64,000 bases of DNA from NCBI GenBank assembly GCA_910585765.1, contig CAJUES010000007.1, forward strand, positions 1 to 64,000, written 5' to 3'. Position 1 is the stretch's first letter. Each line of letters opens with the position of its first letter. The stretch comes from an uncultured Lachnospiraceae bacterium. GTDB lineage: Bacteria > Bacillota > Clostridia > Lachnospirales > Lachnospiraceae. The position numbers and the translations under genes are program-made. A model generated the notes under the pieces. That model was not told where the DNA came from and did no database searches. It saw only the letters and a program-made list of their open reading frames with translations. Below, piece by piece: positions 24,296-33,186 of the stretch.

Positions 24296-25452
24296 CGAGG
24301 ATCGTTTCTATAGTATTTTACATGGCGGTCGCGGCGGGAACCTGTGCGATGGCATCCTGCATGCAGCCGTATCAGGAGGGCGAGCCTGTGTGGAGCTACG
24401 GGCGCAGGACGGCAAAAAGTTTCCGCAACAGGCTGCTGATGGCAGGTATTTTCGTGCTCCTCTTTGGCGTGTCGGCACTCCGCTTTGATATTGGCAATGA
24501 CTATGGGCAGTACACGCAGACTGCTCATGAGGCTTATGTGGGCGGATATGTGGTGACGGAATCCGGCTTTAACTGGCTGGTGCGCTTTCTGTACTGGATC
24601 GTCGGATGGGAGTGCTACGAGCTGGTGTTTGCTGTGTTTGCGTTTGCGACACTGTGGATCTTTCTGAGGGCGTTTGCGGGACAGAGCGTCAGCTTTTCGC
24701 AGTCCTTTTTCCTGTTTATGACGATGGGGCTGTACTTTCAGACGTTCAATACCGTGCGGTACTACTTTGCGCTCTCGGTCGCGCTCTTTTCCATGAAGTA
24801 TGTGCTGGATGGGGATCATCTGAAATTTGTGTTCTGGATCCTGCTGGCGGCGCTGTTCCACAAGTCGGTGCTGCTGGTGCTGCCTGTGTACTGGATCGCT
24901 TCCTTCGAGTGGAAGCGGTGGCAGGTGGCGGCGGGGCTGGCAGTCAGCGCAGCCTGCTTTCTGGGAAGGGGGCTGGTGCTGAAACTTGCGCTGGTGCTGT
25001 ACCCGTCTTACAGGAACACGATATACCTCGAGGGCGGGGGCACGCTGGTCAGTACGCTGCGCACGCTCGCGGTGCTCGCGCTGTATGCATGGTTTGTCTG
25101 CACGCAGCAGAGCGGTCTTTCGAGGGAGGCGCTGAGAGCGCAGCGCTGGTATCGGGAGCTGCGGTTTTACGCGCAGCTGAATCTCCTGGCGGTAGTGACC
25201 GGGACCTTTTTTTACTTCCTGCCGGTGGTGACGCGCATCTCGTACTATTTTGGCGTCTCCCAGCTTCTGATGATCCCGCTGATCCTGCGCAATATCAGGG
25301 AGCAGAGCGTCCGCAGGAAAGTGACGGTCGTCGTATTTGCGGCGTGCATCCTGTATCTGCTGGTATTTCTGCTGCAGGCGGACCAGGACGGCGTGCGGCT
25401 GCTCCCTTACAGGAGCTGGCTTTTTGAGACGGAGCGCTACACGTATATCTAA
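24292..25452 (+). CDS. EpsG-family membrane protein (probable polysaccharide polymerase)
   Basis: A 386-aa protein with about ten transmembrane helices. It carries the EpsG signature region ALRFDIGNDYGQYTQTAHEA (about residues 61-80), then SGFNWLVRFLYWIVG and FNTVRYYFALSVALFS. EpsG proteins occupy the Wzy position in Firmicutes exopolysaccharide clusters and are thought to polymerise repeat units outside the membrane. The start overlaps the previous stop (ATGA). With the initiating transferase and the Wzz-like protein it completes the core of a Wzy-dependent pathway, apart from a Wzx flippase. Confidence 0.87.
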   Translation: MTRIVSIVFYMAVAAGTCAMASCMQPYQEGEPVWSYGRRTAKSFRNRLLMAGIFVLLFGVSALRFDIGNDYGQYTQTAHEAYVGGYVVTESGFNWLVRFLYWIVGWECYELVFAVFAFATLWIFLRAFAGQSVSFSQSFFLFMTMGLYFQTFNTVRYYFALSVALFSMKYVLDGDHLKFVFWILLAALFHKSVLLVLPVYWIASFEWKRWQVAAGLAVSAACFLGRGLVLKLALVLYPSYRNTIYLEGGGTLVSTLRTLAVLALYAWFVCTQQSGLSREALRAQRWYRELRFYAQLNLLAVVTGTFFYFLPVVTRISYYFGVSQLLMIPLILRNIREQSVRRKVTVVVFAACILYLLVFLLQADQDGVRLLPYRSWLFETERYTYI

Positions 25453-25507
25453 AGGCTTCTGGAATGTAAATATCGCGACAATACAGCGGTGGGAGGTGAA
25501 CCGGTTT

Positions 25508-26341
25508 ATGGGACAGGATCCGATGTACAGTATCATTGTGGTCTGCCTGAACGCGGGGCAGAGGCTGTGTGACACGGTCGGCAGCGTGCTCGGGCAGCGT
25601 TACGCAAATTTTGAAGTGGTGGTCAAGGACGGCGGCTCCTCGGACGGCTCGGTCGAGATGCTGGCGGAAACCTGGCAGGATGCGCGCCTTAGGGTGTACG
25701 CGGAGAAGGACAGCGGCATCTACGATGCGATGAATCAGGCGGTGAAGCTGGCAGGGGGGGCGTATTTCCTGTTCCTGAATGCAGGCGACAGCTTCTATGA
25801 CGAGAATGTCCTTGACCGGATAACGGATGAGCTGCACCGGCTGGAGAGGACGGGCAGACGAGCGGATATCCTTTATGGGAACATGTACCATAAAGCGCTG
25901 GATGCGGTGATCTGCGCGTCGCCGGAGATCAATGATTTTACGTGTTACAGAAATGTGCCCTGCCATCAGACCTGCTTTTACAGGCGCGCGCTGTTTGAGG
26001 ACAGGGGCTATTGCACGGAGTATACGGTGCGGGCGGACTACGAGCATTTTCTGTGGTGCTATTATGACAGGAAGGCTGTGATCTCGTATGTGCCCGTTGT
26101 GGTCGCGTCGTACGAGGGCGGCGGTTACTCGGAGACAAAGGAGAACCAGAAGCGCTCGAGACAGCAGCACCGGGAGATCGTGCTCCGCTATATGGGAAGG
26201 AAGAAGGCGGACAGGTATCGCCTGATCATGCTGCTGACGCTGGCGCCGCTGCGCAGCGCTGTCGCGGATAACAGGTATCTGTCGGGCGCATATAATGGTA
26301 TGAAGACGGCATTATACAAGCTGAGGAACGGACGGGGCTGA
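25508..26341 (+). CDS. WcaA-type family 2 glycosyltransferase
   Basis: A 277-aa GT-A enzyme. It shows YSIIVVCLNAGQ at the start, VVVKDGGSSDGSVE (about 38-51), the very characteristic EKDSGIYDAMNQAV (about 65-78) and LNAGDSFYDE (DxD-like). I start at ATG 25508 because GGGAGGTG lies 10 bases upstream. Earlier starts lie inside the epsG-like gene. A run of seven Gs (25754-25760) lies in the coding sequence. Donor sugar unknown. Confidence 0.86.
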   Translation: MGQDPMYSIIVVCLNAGQRLCDTVGSVLGQRYANFEVVVKDGGSSDGSVEMLAETWQDARLRVYAEKDSGIYDAMNQAVKLAGGAYFLFLNAGDSFYDENVLDRITDELHRLERTGRRADILYGNMYHKALDAVICASPEINDFTCYRNVPCHQTCFYRRALFEDRGYCTEYTVRADYEHFLWCYYDRKAVISYVPVVVASYEGGGYSETKENQKRSRQQHREIVLRYMGRKKADRYRLIMLLTLAPLRSAVADNRYLSGAYNGMKTALYKLRNGRG

Positions 26342-26405
26342 GTGGCATCGGCTGCATCGCAGTTTCCGGGAAGCAGGGAATTATCGTCGGGATGGAGGGA
26401 ATCAT

Positions 26406-27707
26406 ATGAGGGTTTTGTGGCTGTGCAATATCATGCTCCCGTTTATCGCAAAGAGTCTGGGGCAGAAGATCGTGATCAAGGAAGGGTGGCTCTCCGGGCT
26501 TGCCAGCAAGCTGATGACAAATCAGGAGAGAAATGACGTGACACTTGCCATCTGCTTTCCGGAATCGGAGAGCCGCATGTTTGTGAAGGGCGACACCGCG
26601 CTGTTTGTCAAGGATAAGGCACAGGGGATCGACTACTATATTTTTCGGGAGGACACCGCGCATCCGGAGAATTACGACGCCGGCATGGAGGAGAGTCTCG
26701 GCGCGGTGATCCGGGATTTCGGACCGGATATCATCCACATATTCGGGACAGAATATCCGCATACGCTCGCCTGTGTGAAGGCGTTCCGCCGCCCGGCGCG
26801 GACGCTGGTCGGCATACAGGGGCTGTGCAGCTCGATCGCGGAGGTGTACATGGCGGATCTCCCCTACTCGGTGCAGAAGAAAAAGACGTTCCGCGACATG
26901 TTAAAGAAGGACGGACTGTTTGACCAGCAGGCGAAGTTTGCAAAGCGCGGTACATACGAGAAGGAGGCGCTCTCGCTGGTCGGTCATGTCACCGGGCGGA
27001 CAGACTTTGACAGGGAGATGACGAAGGTGTACGCGCCCGATGCCAAGTACCATTTTATGAACGAGACGCTGCGGACGGATTTCTATAACGGGGAGTGGAA
27101 GATCGACCAGATCGAGCGGCACTCCATATTTTTGAGCCAGGGAAATTATCCGATCAAGGGACTGCACTATGTGCTCGATATCCTGCCGGAGCTTGTGGAG
27201 GAGTTTGAGGAGACGGTCGTCTATGTGGCGGGGGATGTCATCACGGCAAACGACAGCATCAAGGATAAGATCAAACTCTCGGGGTACGGCAAATTCCTGC
27301 TCGACCAGATCAGGAAAAGCAGGATGCAGGATCATGTCAGATTTGTGGGGAGACTGCAGGCGGACAAAATGTGCGCGCGCTATTTGAAAACCCATGTGTT
27401 TTTATGCCCCTCCGCCATCGAAAATTCCCCGAATTCTGTCGGTGAGGCGATGCTTCTGGGCGTCCCGGTGGTGGCGGCAAATGTGGGCGGCGTGCACAAT
27501 CTGGTCAATGACGGGAAGGACGGATTCCTCTATCCGAAGGATAAGCCAAAACGGATGAAGGATTCGATCCTGCGCATCTTTGAGGATGACAAACTTGCGC
27601 TGTCGCTCTCCTCCAACGCGCGGACGCACGCGCTTAGAACGCATGATCCGGATACAAATTACAGGAGGCTTTTGGATATCTATCATGAAATTAACCATTG
27701 TATCTAA
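26406..27707 (+). CDS. Family 4 glycosyltransferase
   Basis: A 433-aa GT-B retaining glycosyltransferase. The N-terminal half begins RVLWLCNIMLPFIAKSLG with a Rossmann-type acceptor domain (DIIHIFGTEYPHTLA, about residues 107-121). The C-terminal half has VRFVGRLQADKMCARYLKTHVFLCPS followed by the donor-site E-x7-E region SAIENSPNSVGEAMLLGVPVVAANVGG. An ATCATATG start lies about 7 bases after a GGAGGG site. The stop lies 23 bases inside the next glycosyltransferase, so both are co-translated. Donor likely NDP-sugar; identity unknown. Confidence 0.9.
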   Translation: MRVLWLCNIMLPFIAKSLGQKIVIKEGWLSGLASKLMTNQERNDVTLAICFPESESRMFVKGDTALFVKDKAQGIDYYIFREDTAHPENYDAGMEESLGAVIRDFGPDIIHIFGTEYPHTLACVKAFRRPARTLVGIQGLCSSIAEVYMADLPYSVQKKKTFRDMLKKDGLFDQQAKFAKRGTYEKEALSLVGHVTGRTDFDREMTKVYAPDAKYHFMNETLRTDFYNGEWKIDQIERHSIFLSQGNYPIKGLHYVLDILPELVEEFEETVVYVAGDVITANDSIKDKIKLSGYGKFLLDQIRKSRMQDHVRFVGRLQADKMCARYLKTHVFLCPSAIENSPNSVGEAMLLGVPVVAANVGGVHNLVNDGKDGFLYPKDKPKRMKDSILRIFEDDKLALSLSSNARTHALRTHDPDTNYRRLLDIYHEINHCI

Positions 27708-28890
27708 CTACATCAATCATCACCAGATACCGATGTCCGATGCGCTGTACCGAAAGCTCGGCGCGGATTTTGCCTTTATACAGACCTCCCGGATGGAGGA
27801 GGAGCGGATCAGGATGGGGTGGGGGAGTGAGGTTTCGTCGATCCCCTATCTAAAGCTGTATTACGAGGAGCAGGAGCGCTGTGCGCGGCTGCTTTTGGAC
27901 AGCGATATCGTGGTGTTTGGCGGGGTTGAGGATGAGCGTTATATCAAACCGCGGCTGAACGCGGGAAAGATCGTCATCCGGGCGAGCGAGCGGCTCTATC
28001 GGGAGGGACAGTGGAAATCGATCTCCCCGCGCGGCAGGAAGAAAAAGTATGAGGATCACACGCAGTATGCGGATGCACCGGTGTACCTGCTGTGTCATGG
28101 CGCCTACGTGGCGTCAGATTTCAATATCGTACATGCGTACCCCGGCAAGAAATACGTGTGGGGATATTTTCCGGCGGTCAATACGTATGACCTTGATACC
28201 CTCTTTTTCCGAAAACTCCACTATGACCAGGGCGGCAGACCCGAAGTCAGGATCCTGTGGGCAGGGCGTTTCATGAAGTTAAAGCACCCGGAGTATGCCG
28301 TGAGGGCGGCGAGATATCTGCAGCAGCGGCAGATATCGTTTCATCTGGATATGGTGGGCGGCGGTGAGCTGGAAGGACAGCTCAAGGGCATGGTGCAAAA
28401 ATGGCAGCTGGAGCAGAAGGTCACGTTCCACGGCTTCCAGCCGCCGCAGAATGTGCGCAGGTTTATGGAGGAATCCGACATTTTCCTGTTTACCAGCAAC
28501 CATCTCGAGGGCTGGGGGGCAGTCCTGAACGAGTCCATGAACAGCGCGTGTGCGGTCGTGGCGGGGAGCGGGATCGGGGCGGTGCCTTTTCTGATCCGGC
28601 ATGGTCAGAACGGGCTGGTATACAAAAACGAGCACTACAGGGAATTTAGGGAACTGGTGTTATCGCTGTGCGAAGATGCAGCACTGCGCCGGACGCTCGG
28701 CGTCAGCGCCTATCAGACAATGATCGGGGAGTGGAATCCCACAGAGGCGGCGGACAGGCTGTACCGGTTCTGCGAGGGACTGCTGAACGGGAAGGCGAGA
28801 CCGGAGAAGGAGGGACCGCTGAGCAGGGCGCCGCTGATCGCGCCGAGGGATGGATACGCTTACGCCAGGAGGGAAACAGTTTCAGAATGA
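27685..28890 (+). CDS. Family 4 glycosyltransferase
   Basis: A 401-aa GT-B enzyme. The N-terminus is MKLTIVSNYINHHQIPMSDAL and the C-terminal donor domain includes VRILWAGRFMKLKHPEYAVRAA, FHGFQPPQNVRRFMEESDIFLFTS and LEGWGAVLNESMNSACAVVAG (E-x7-E donor site, about residues 268-290). The start ATG 27685 overlaps the preceding gene by 23 bases; the 35 residues that could be added upstream are not family-like. The last ~35 residues are an unstructured basic extension. The stop overlaps the ATG of the next gene. Confidence 0.88.
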   Translation: MKLTIVSNYINHHQIPMSDALYRKLGADFAFIQTSRMEEERIRMGWGSEVSSIPYLKLYYEEQERCARLLLDSDIVVFGGVEDERYIKPRLNAGKIVIRASERLYREGQWKSISPRGRKKKYEDHTQYADAPVYLLCHGAYVASDFNIVHAYPGKKYVWGYFPAVNTYDLDTLFFRKLHYDQGGRPEVRILWAGRFMKLKHPEYAVRAARYLQQRQISFHLDMVGGGELEGQLKGMVQKWQLEQKVTFHGFQPPQNVRRFMEESDIFLFTSNHLEGWGAVLNESMNSACAVVAGSGIGAVPFLIRHGQNGLVYKNEHYREFRELVLSLCEDAALRRTLGVSAYQTMIGEWNPTEAADRLYRFCEGLLNGKARPEKEGPLSRAPLIAPRDGYAYARRETVSE

Positions 28891-30020
28891 GAGGAACGAA
28901 GAAAAAAAAGACCAGGAGCAGGATCTATGTCTGCCACACGTATTATCATGTATATGTCGCAGTCTTGAAAGAGATGAAGCTCGCAAGGGATCTGCCAGCT
29001 GGAAAATATAAAAAAGCGGATATCGCGCTGAGCTCCATTTCCACGGACTTTGAACATCTCGGGGACAGGCTTGCCAAAACGGGGATCTTTCATGCGGTCA
29101 TCGCACTTGATGAGAAGCGCGAGGACTTTTTCCCGGAGCTTGCAAAATACCGGAAAAATTACAGCAATATCCTCAGACATATGGTAAACCGCATGATCTT
29201 TACCAAAAAGCTTGCAAAGTGCGAGATCCCGTACCTGAGCGCGATCGACTTTGCGGCGTACGAGGACATCTATGTATTCTGCGACAGCGATCCTGTAGGG
29301 TACTATCTGAATTATAAGCATATATATTATCATGCGGTGGAGGACGGGCTCGACTGTCTCAAGAATCTCGATGATGCCTATGTCGCAAATCACGGGCATT
29401 TCAAGCTGAAAACGCTGTTTTCGCGCATGAACCTCATCTTCATCATGAACGGCTGGGGAAAATACTGCATCGACATGGAGATCAATGACAGGAGCGTGGT
29501 GCCGACCGACTGCCCGCGCTTTGTCGAGGTGCCGAGAAAACCGCTGGAGCGGGCGCTGACAACGGAGCAGAAACGGCTGATGATCCAGGCGTTCATCGAG
29601 GATGCGGACGAGTTGACCAGGCAGCTTGCGCCGTCGTATGCGGGCGAGGAGTTTGCGTGTTTTCTGACGGAACCGCACCCGGTCGACGTGGAGGCGCGGA
29701 AACGTGTCTGCCTGGACGTGATCGAGCGCTACTGTGAGGGCTGCCGTGTCCTGATCAAGCCGCACCCGCGGGATGGGATCGACTACGGTGCGCTCTGTCC
29801 TGATGCAGTCGTGCTCCGCGGGCGTTTTCCCGTGGAGGTGCTCAACTTTTTTGAGGGGCTCCACATCAGGCGCGCGGTGTCGATCGTCACCACGGCGATG
29901 AACAACATGGATTTTGTGGAGGAGAAACTGAATCTTGGCGCATCGTTCTGGGACGCTTACGAGGATCCCGAGAAGCATGCGTACAACAGGAAGGCGGGGC
30001 TTTCACTCGCGGACAAATAG
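28887..30020 (+). CDS. GT-B protein with bacterial sialyltransferase motifs (candidate pseudaminyltransferase)
   Basis: A 377-aa protein opening SRIYVCHTYYHVYVAVLKEM. It carries the motif set known from bacterial sialyltransferases (families GT38, GT52, GT80, GT97): an acidic E-D-G (residues 152-154 in YHAVEDGLD), an H-P motif (KPHPRDG, 291-297) and a C-terminal Thr-Thr (SIVTTAMNN, 332-340). Those enzymes use CMP-activated nonulosonic acids. The only such pathway visible in the window is the CMP-pseudaminate set at 39-46 kb, so transfer of pseudaminic acid is a reasonable prediction. Start ATG 28887 overlaps the previous stop; AGGAGGGA lies 12 bases upstream. Fold assignment is fairly sure, donor is inference. 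Confidence 0.65.
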   Translation: MRGTKKKKTRSRIYVCHTYYHVYVAVLKEMKLARDLPAGKYKKADIALSSISTDFEHLGDRLAKTGIFHAVIALDEKREDFFPELAKYRKNYSNILRHMVNRMIFTKKLAKCEIPYLSAIDFAAYEDIYVFCDSDPVGYYLNYKHIYYHAVEDGLDCLKNLDDAYVANHGHFKLKTLFSRMNLIFIMNGWGKYCIDMEINDRSVVPTDCPRFVEVPRKPLERALTTEQKRLMIQAFIEDADELTRQLAPSYAGEEFACFLTEPHPVDVEARKRVCLDVIERYCEGCRVLIKPHPRDGIDYGALCPDAVVLRGRFPVEVLNFFEGLHIRRAVSIVTTAMNNMDFVEEKLNLGASFWDAYEDPEKHAYNRKAGLSLADK

Positions 30021-30071
30021 CGGATCAGCTGACGGCGAAGCTGATTCTGGAATATGGAAAGGGTGGCAGGT

Positions 30072-31082
30072 ATGCAGTTTTCATGGCTGGAGGGAGTCAG
30101 TAAGAAATGGAGAGGGATCCTTGTGATCGGCAGGACGACCGAGCGCGACGGGAAAAGATACCACATCGTCGGCATGACGATGGAGGAAGCGGCAACGCTC
30201 TATATCCTGGAGCCCTCCGAGGAGCGGAAGAAGCGCGATCCGAAAAAGAAGCGCACGCAGCGGATGATCCTGAGGGAGCAGGAGACCGAGAGTTACAGTT
30301 ACATGCAGTGCCGCGAATTTAAGATCGGCAGCAGAAAGATGTGTACACAGAGCGCATGCGCAGGTGATCTGATCCCGGAAAATTATGAGGAGATCAAACT
30401 GTTTCTGGATATGATGGATGCGGGCTGGCAGGTTCCGGCGTGGCTCAGGGAGACGGACTGGCGTCTTCTTCGGCTGGTTAAGCTGACATTCGCGGATGTC
30501 AGGCGCCTTCCCGGATATTCGCCGGATATGCCGATCACGATCAGGCACGATCCAGCACCGAGAAAACACCTGCTGGCCAGGGCAAAACCGCTCACGCTGG
30601 AAGTCGGAAAGCCGATGTCCTTTCGATTTACGGCCCACGACGGCTCAAAAGTGCAGTGCCACATCAATCAGGTCACGCTGGTCGATGTGTGGGCGGAGGC
30701 AGAGAAGTCATTTGGCGATGAAAAACTGAGAAAACGTTTTACGGCGGAACAGCTGCGGGAGATGGAGAACAGTTACTATCAGGCATTGCGCCAGAGCTGT
30801 CCCGAGGGTATGTGCTATGTGGGCATCGAGTACGAGTGCAGCAAGGATATCAGTCTGCAGTTTTATGAGAAAGCGTTTCTCGATTCCTACCCGGAAAGCC
30901 GCAATGGAGGAAGCGCCGCATTTTTCGTGATGTGGGAGAAGCCGGACAAAAAGACGGGGAGTCATGGTCTTGCGCTGAGAGGAACCGGCATAGCGGTTCC
31001 CGTCCCGCCGGACACCGCGGCAGTATCGGTAGAACTGCTTCTTTATATGGAAAAGACAGAGGCGTGGGAGGAGTGCGTGTGA
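30072..31082 (+). CDS. Unrecognised soluble protein at the end of the first glycan block
   Basis: I do not recognise a family. The 336-aa product has no signal peptide or membrane helix and is mixed and fairly basic. A stretch near 45-70 is highly charged (SEERKKRDPKKKRTQR), a cysteine-bearing segment follows (CREFKIGSRKMCTQSACAG), and the C-terminal half looks like a beta-rich domain (HDGSKVQCHINQVTL ... GIAVPVPPDTAAVSVELLLYM). It is the last plus-strand gene before the convergent minus-strand gene, four bases away. ATG 30072 has AAAGGGTGG upstream; ATG 30054 is possible. Confidence 0.75.
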   Translation: MQFSWLEGVSKKWRGILVIGRTTERDGKRYHIVGMTMEEAATLYILEPSEERKKRDPKKKRTQRMILREQETESYSYMQCREFKIGSRKMCTQSACAGDLIPENYEEIKLFLDMMDAGWQVPAWLRETDWRLLRLVKLTFADVRRLPGYSPDMPITIRHDPAPRKHLLARAKPLTLEVGKPMSFRFTAHDGSKVQCHINQVTLVDVWAEAEKSFGDEKLRKRFTAEQLREMENSYYQALRQSCPEGMCYVGIEYECSKDISLQFYEKAFLDSYPESRNGGSAAFFVMWEKPDKKTGSHGLALRGTGIAVPVPPDTAAVSVELLLYMEKTEAWEECV

Positions 31083-31086
31083 CACA

Positions 31087-32664
31087 TCAGCTGCCGCGAT
31101 AAAAATAATAGGTCGTGGAGTATGCGTAGGATCCGGCCTCGATGTGCTGGTCCAGCTGGGGGAACTTATCGGAAACCAGCCGGATGATCTCGTCGTTGTC
31201 CCCGACTGCCAGCACGATCAGACTGTCCGGTGACAGCTCAAAGGTATCGATCAGTTCCGGGTCGGCAAGCGGGAAGAAGGTCACGCTGTTGTAAATAGAA
31301 GCCTCCAGAAAGGTAGACTCCGTTTTCCAGCGGTGGTCGTAGACGATAATGCAGTCGGTCTCCCTGTACTTTTCCAGCTCTTTAAAGCGGGCGCCCTCGT
31401 TTCGGTAGATATAGTTCCAGGTCGTGTTCTTCCAGCTGCAGAGGATGACAACCCCGCAGAGAAGCAGTGTGGCGAGATCTGCCGCGCCAATAACATTTGT
31501 TATTTTTCTGAACGAGAGATACACCATGCTGGTGAACAGGCACAGGACTACTGCGTAGATCGGAAACAGATAGCGGTCTGCCACATACACTGCCATCCTG
31601 GAAACCAACAGGAAGTACAGTGATGCAGGGACTGCCAGAAGGATCCACTTGAACAGAGACGCCCTGCTGTCCGTCGGCTTTTTTCTGGCAGATATTTTTC
31701 GCGTCTTCAGAAAACTGATCCCGGACAGTGCGATCACCGCTGCTGTCAGGAGGATGAAAGGCGCGCTTCCCCCGAACAGTTCCGTGCTGATATAGTCCCA
31801 AAATGCCCGCAGCCGCGGCAGGTAGTTCTCCAGGGAGGGAACGAGCAGGTTGTCTATGGATTCTTTGCCCCGATATCCTGAAAAGATATGCCTGAGCATC
31901 GGCGGGAAGATGGCGATCGACAGTCCGCCAGCCCCCGCCATGGAAACGGCGAACAGTCCGAGCTCTTTATACTTCCTGCACAGCAGCAGATCGATGCCAA
32001 AAACGATGCATATCAGCACGAGATACACGATAAAATAGTAGTGTGTCAGCGCGCCGAGCACCGACACGGCGGCGATCGCACCGTAAAACCGGGCGTGCAA
32101 TGGCTTTCCCACAGCCTCGACAAAGCAGAGCGAGATCAGCGTCACAAAAAACATTGCCATGACGTACATGCGGAAAAAGGAGATGGATGACATCACGCCC
32201 GCAGATACGATATAGGTGGCTGACAGCAGGTTTACGGGTGCGTCATTTCCGCAAAACGCCCGCAGAAGCCTCCGCAGCACATAGAGTGTCATCACGCCAA
32301 AGACGATATTGACAGCCCCCGCATACCAGAAACTGAACGTCCCGGGAAACAGCGAGCAGATGGTGTGCAATATTGTATAGTACAGCGGGGGATGGACGTC
32401 CGCCGCCTGATTCTGCCAGACATTCCTGTAGTTGAAGCGGTCCTGCCTGTCCGCAGCCATATACCTCAGGAAAGGGGTGTCTGACAGCGTGTAGGTTTTG
32501 CAGTCCTCCACGTCTATGTGCAGGTTTCCGATGTGGTTTGCCGAGCCGTAGCTGATATATTCGTCCACATGCATCTGCTTCTTTAACAGTATGATAAAAA
32601 CACACATCGCAACAAATAATGTATAGCAAAGTAATGACCGCTTTGATATCTTTTGTCTCTTCAT
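31087..32664 (-). CDS. GT39/ArnT-like polytopic membrane glycosyltransferase
   Basis: The only minus-strand gene I support. It encodes a 525-aa membrane protein with a first helix near the N-terminus, an acidic extracytoplasmic loop (QMHVDEYISYG) and VHPPLYYTILHTICSLF, the region typical of GT39/PMT-type GT-C enzymes, followed by ten or more helices and a C-terminal soluble tail. GT-C enzymes take sugars from polyprenyl-phosphate donors outside the membrane, which fits the GtrB-type enzymes at 19.2 and 53.1 kb. ATG 32664 is behind AGGGAAC; the frame extends to 32781 but that part looks non-coding. The gene at 56350 is a paralogue (shared DVHPPLYY). Confidence 0.82.
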   Translation of the reverse strand: MKRQKISKRSLLCYTLFVAMCVFIILLKKQMHVDEYISYGSANHIGNLHIDVEDCKTYTLSDTPFLRYMAADRQDRFNYRNVWQNQAADVHPPLYYTILHTICSLFPGTFSFWYAGAVNIVFGVMTLYVLRRLLRAFCGNDAPVNLLSATYIVSAGVMSSISFFRMYVMAMFFVTLISLCFVEAVGKPLHARFYGAIAAVSVLGALTHYYFIVYLVLICIVFGIDLLLCRKYKELGLFAVSMAGAGGLSIAIFPPMLRHIFSGYRGKESIDNLLVPSLENYLPRLRAFWDYISTELFGGSAPFILLTAAVIALSGISFLKTRKISARKKPTDSRASLFKWILLAVPASLYFLLVSRMAVYVADRYLFPIYAVVLCLFTSMVYLSFRKITNVIGAADLATLLLCGVVILCSWKNTTWNYIYRNEGARFKELEKYRETDCIIVYDHRWKTESTFLEASIYNSVTFFPLADPELIDTFELSPDSLIVLAVGDNDEIIRLVSDKFPQLDQHIEAGSYAYSTTYYFYRGS

Positions 32665-32826
32665 CGCATTTGTTCCCTGCTGCCGGCTTCCGCAGACGGC
32701 GCGCTCCTCCTGTATCGTTCTCCCAAACAGTACGATATCTGCCCACGACGCCGCAGCCGCGGCACGATCTGCACTGTCCATGGATCAATAGTCTGCAATC
32801 AAAAATACATTCTCGACTGTGCTCTC

Positions 32827-32855
32827 AGTATACCATATCGGGTATTTGTGCGCAA
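32827..32855 (-). promoter_or_regulatory. SigA-type promoter for the minus-strand GT39-like gene
   Basis: Read on the minus strand, TTGCGC (32855-32850) and TATACT (32832-32827) are separated by 17 bases. The leader to ATG 32664 would be about 155 bases. Confidence 0.5.
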
Positions 32856-32935
32856 CCACATCATCGGCAACGCGGCGCCATGGCAATGAGCTGCTGTCAA
32901 GTCGATATCAGCGCTGAACGTTCTGGAGATAAATC

Positions 32936-32994
32936 GTTACTGTTCCCTCATCGTCAAAGTAGTGAAAAACACGCTCTAGGGCGTGAACAGTAAC
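32936..32994. repeat. 59-bp palindromic repeat with perfect 10-bp inverted ends
   Basis: GTTACTGTTC (32936-32945) and GAACAGTAAC (32985-32994) are perfect inverted repeats. An inner CACGC/GCGTG pair lies near 32970-32985. A shorter, decayed relative occurs at 38932-38970 with the shared CTGTTCCCTC and GGGCGTGA blocks. It lies immediately upstream of a SigA promoter, at the boundary between glycan blocks. Confidence 0.75.
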
Positions 32995-33011
32995 AATAAA
33001 TCGGGATTGGG

Positions 33012-33040
33012 TTGTGTTTATTGGAAATATGACATATACT
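33012..33040 (+). promoter_or_regulatory. SigA-type promoter for the ABC exporter/GT2/MBOAT block
   Basis: TTGTGT (33012-33017) and TATACT (33035-33040) with a 17-base spacer, directly downstream of the 59-bp palindrome and about 147 bases before the ABC gene start. Confidence 0.55.
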
Positions 33041-33186
33041 ATAGTTTAAGGCGGTGTATCTCCGGCGATGCGGATCAGTTGTCTGCCGGGAGCGCAGGAC
33101 AGGCAGCGGCATATGACGCAGAAGATATAAGGTACAAAGGACATAAGATACAAGATACAGAAGACATAAGAAGGGATGGAGTATCA

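Larger units (their letters stand above)
32665..33186. other. Divergent intergenic region with two promoters and a palindrome
   Basis: No gene is convincing in these 522 bases. They hold a minus-strand promoter (32827-32855), a 59-base palindromic repeat (32936-32994), a plus-strand promoter (33012-33040), and a purine-rich stretch (about 33121-33175) of degenerate AGACATAAG/AGATACAAG repeats just before the ABC gene. A plus-strand frame runs open into the ABC gene from 32983, but its extra 68 residues are not transporter-like. Confidence 0.55.

Noticed and set aside
24109..25575. Long minus-strand frame opposite the EpsG-like gene
   Set aside because: Rich in Arg, His, Pro and Gln with no motif; a shadow of the sense gene.
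33121..33175. CRISPR-like or tandem repeat array
   Set aside because: The AGACATAAG/AGATACAAG units are short, degenerate and without spacers; only a purine-rich low-complexity stretch.
32983..33186. N-terminal extension of the ABC exporter to 32983
   Set aside because: The extra 68 residues are not transporter-like, start inside the palindrome and cover the promoter; GTG 33187 has a good ribosome site.
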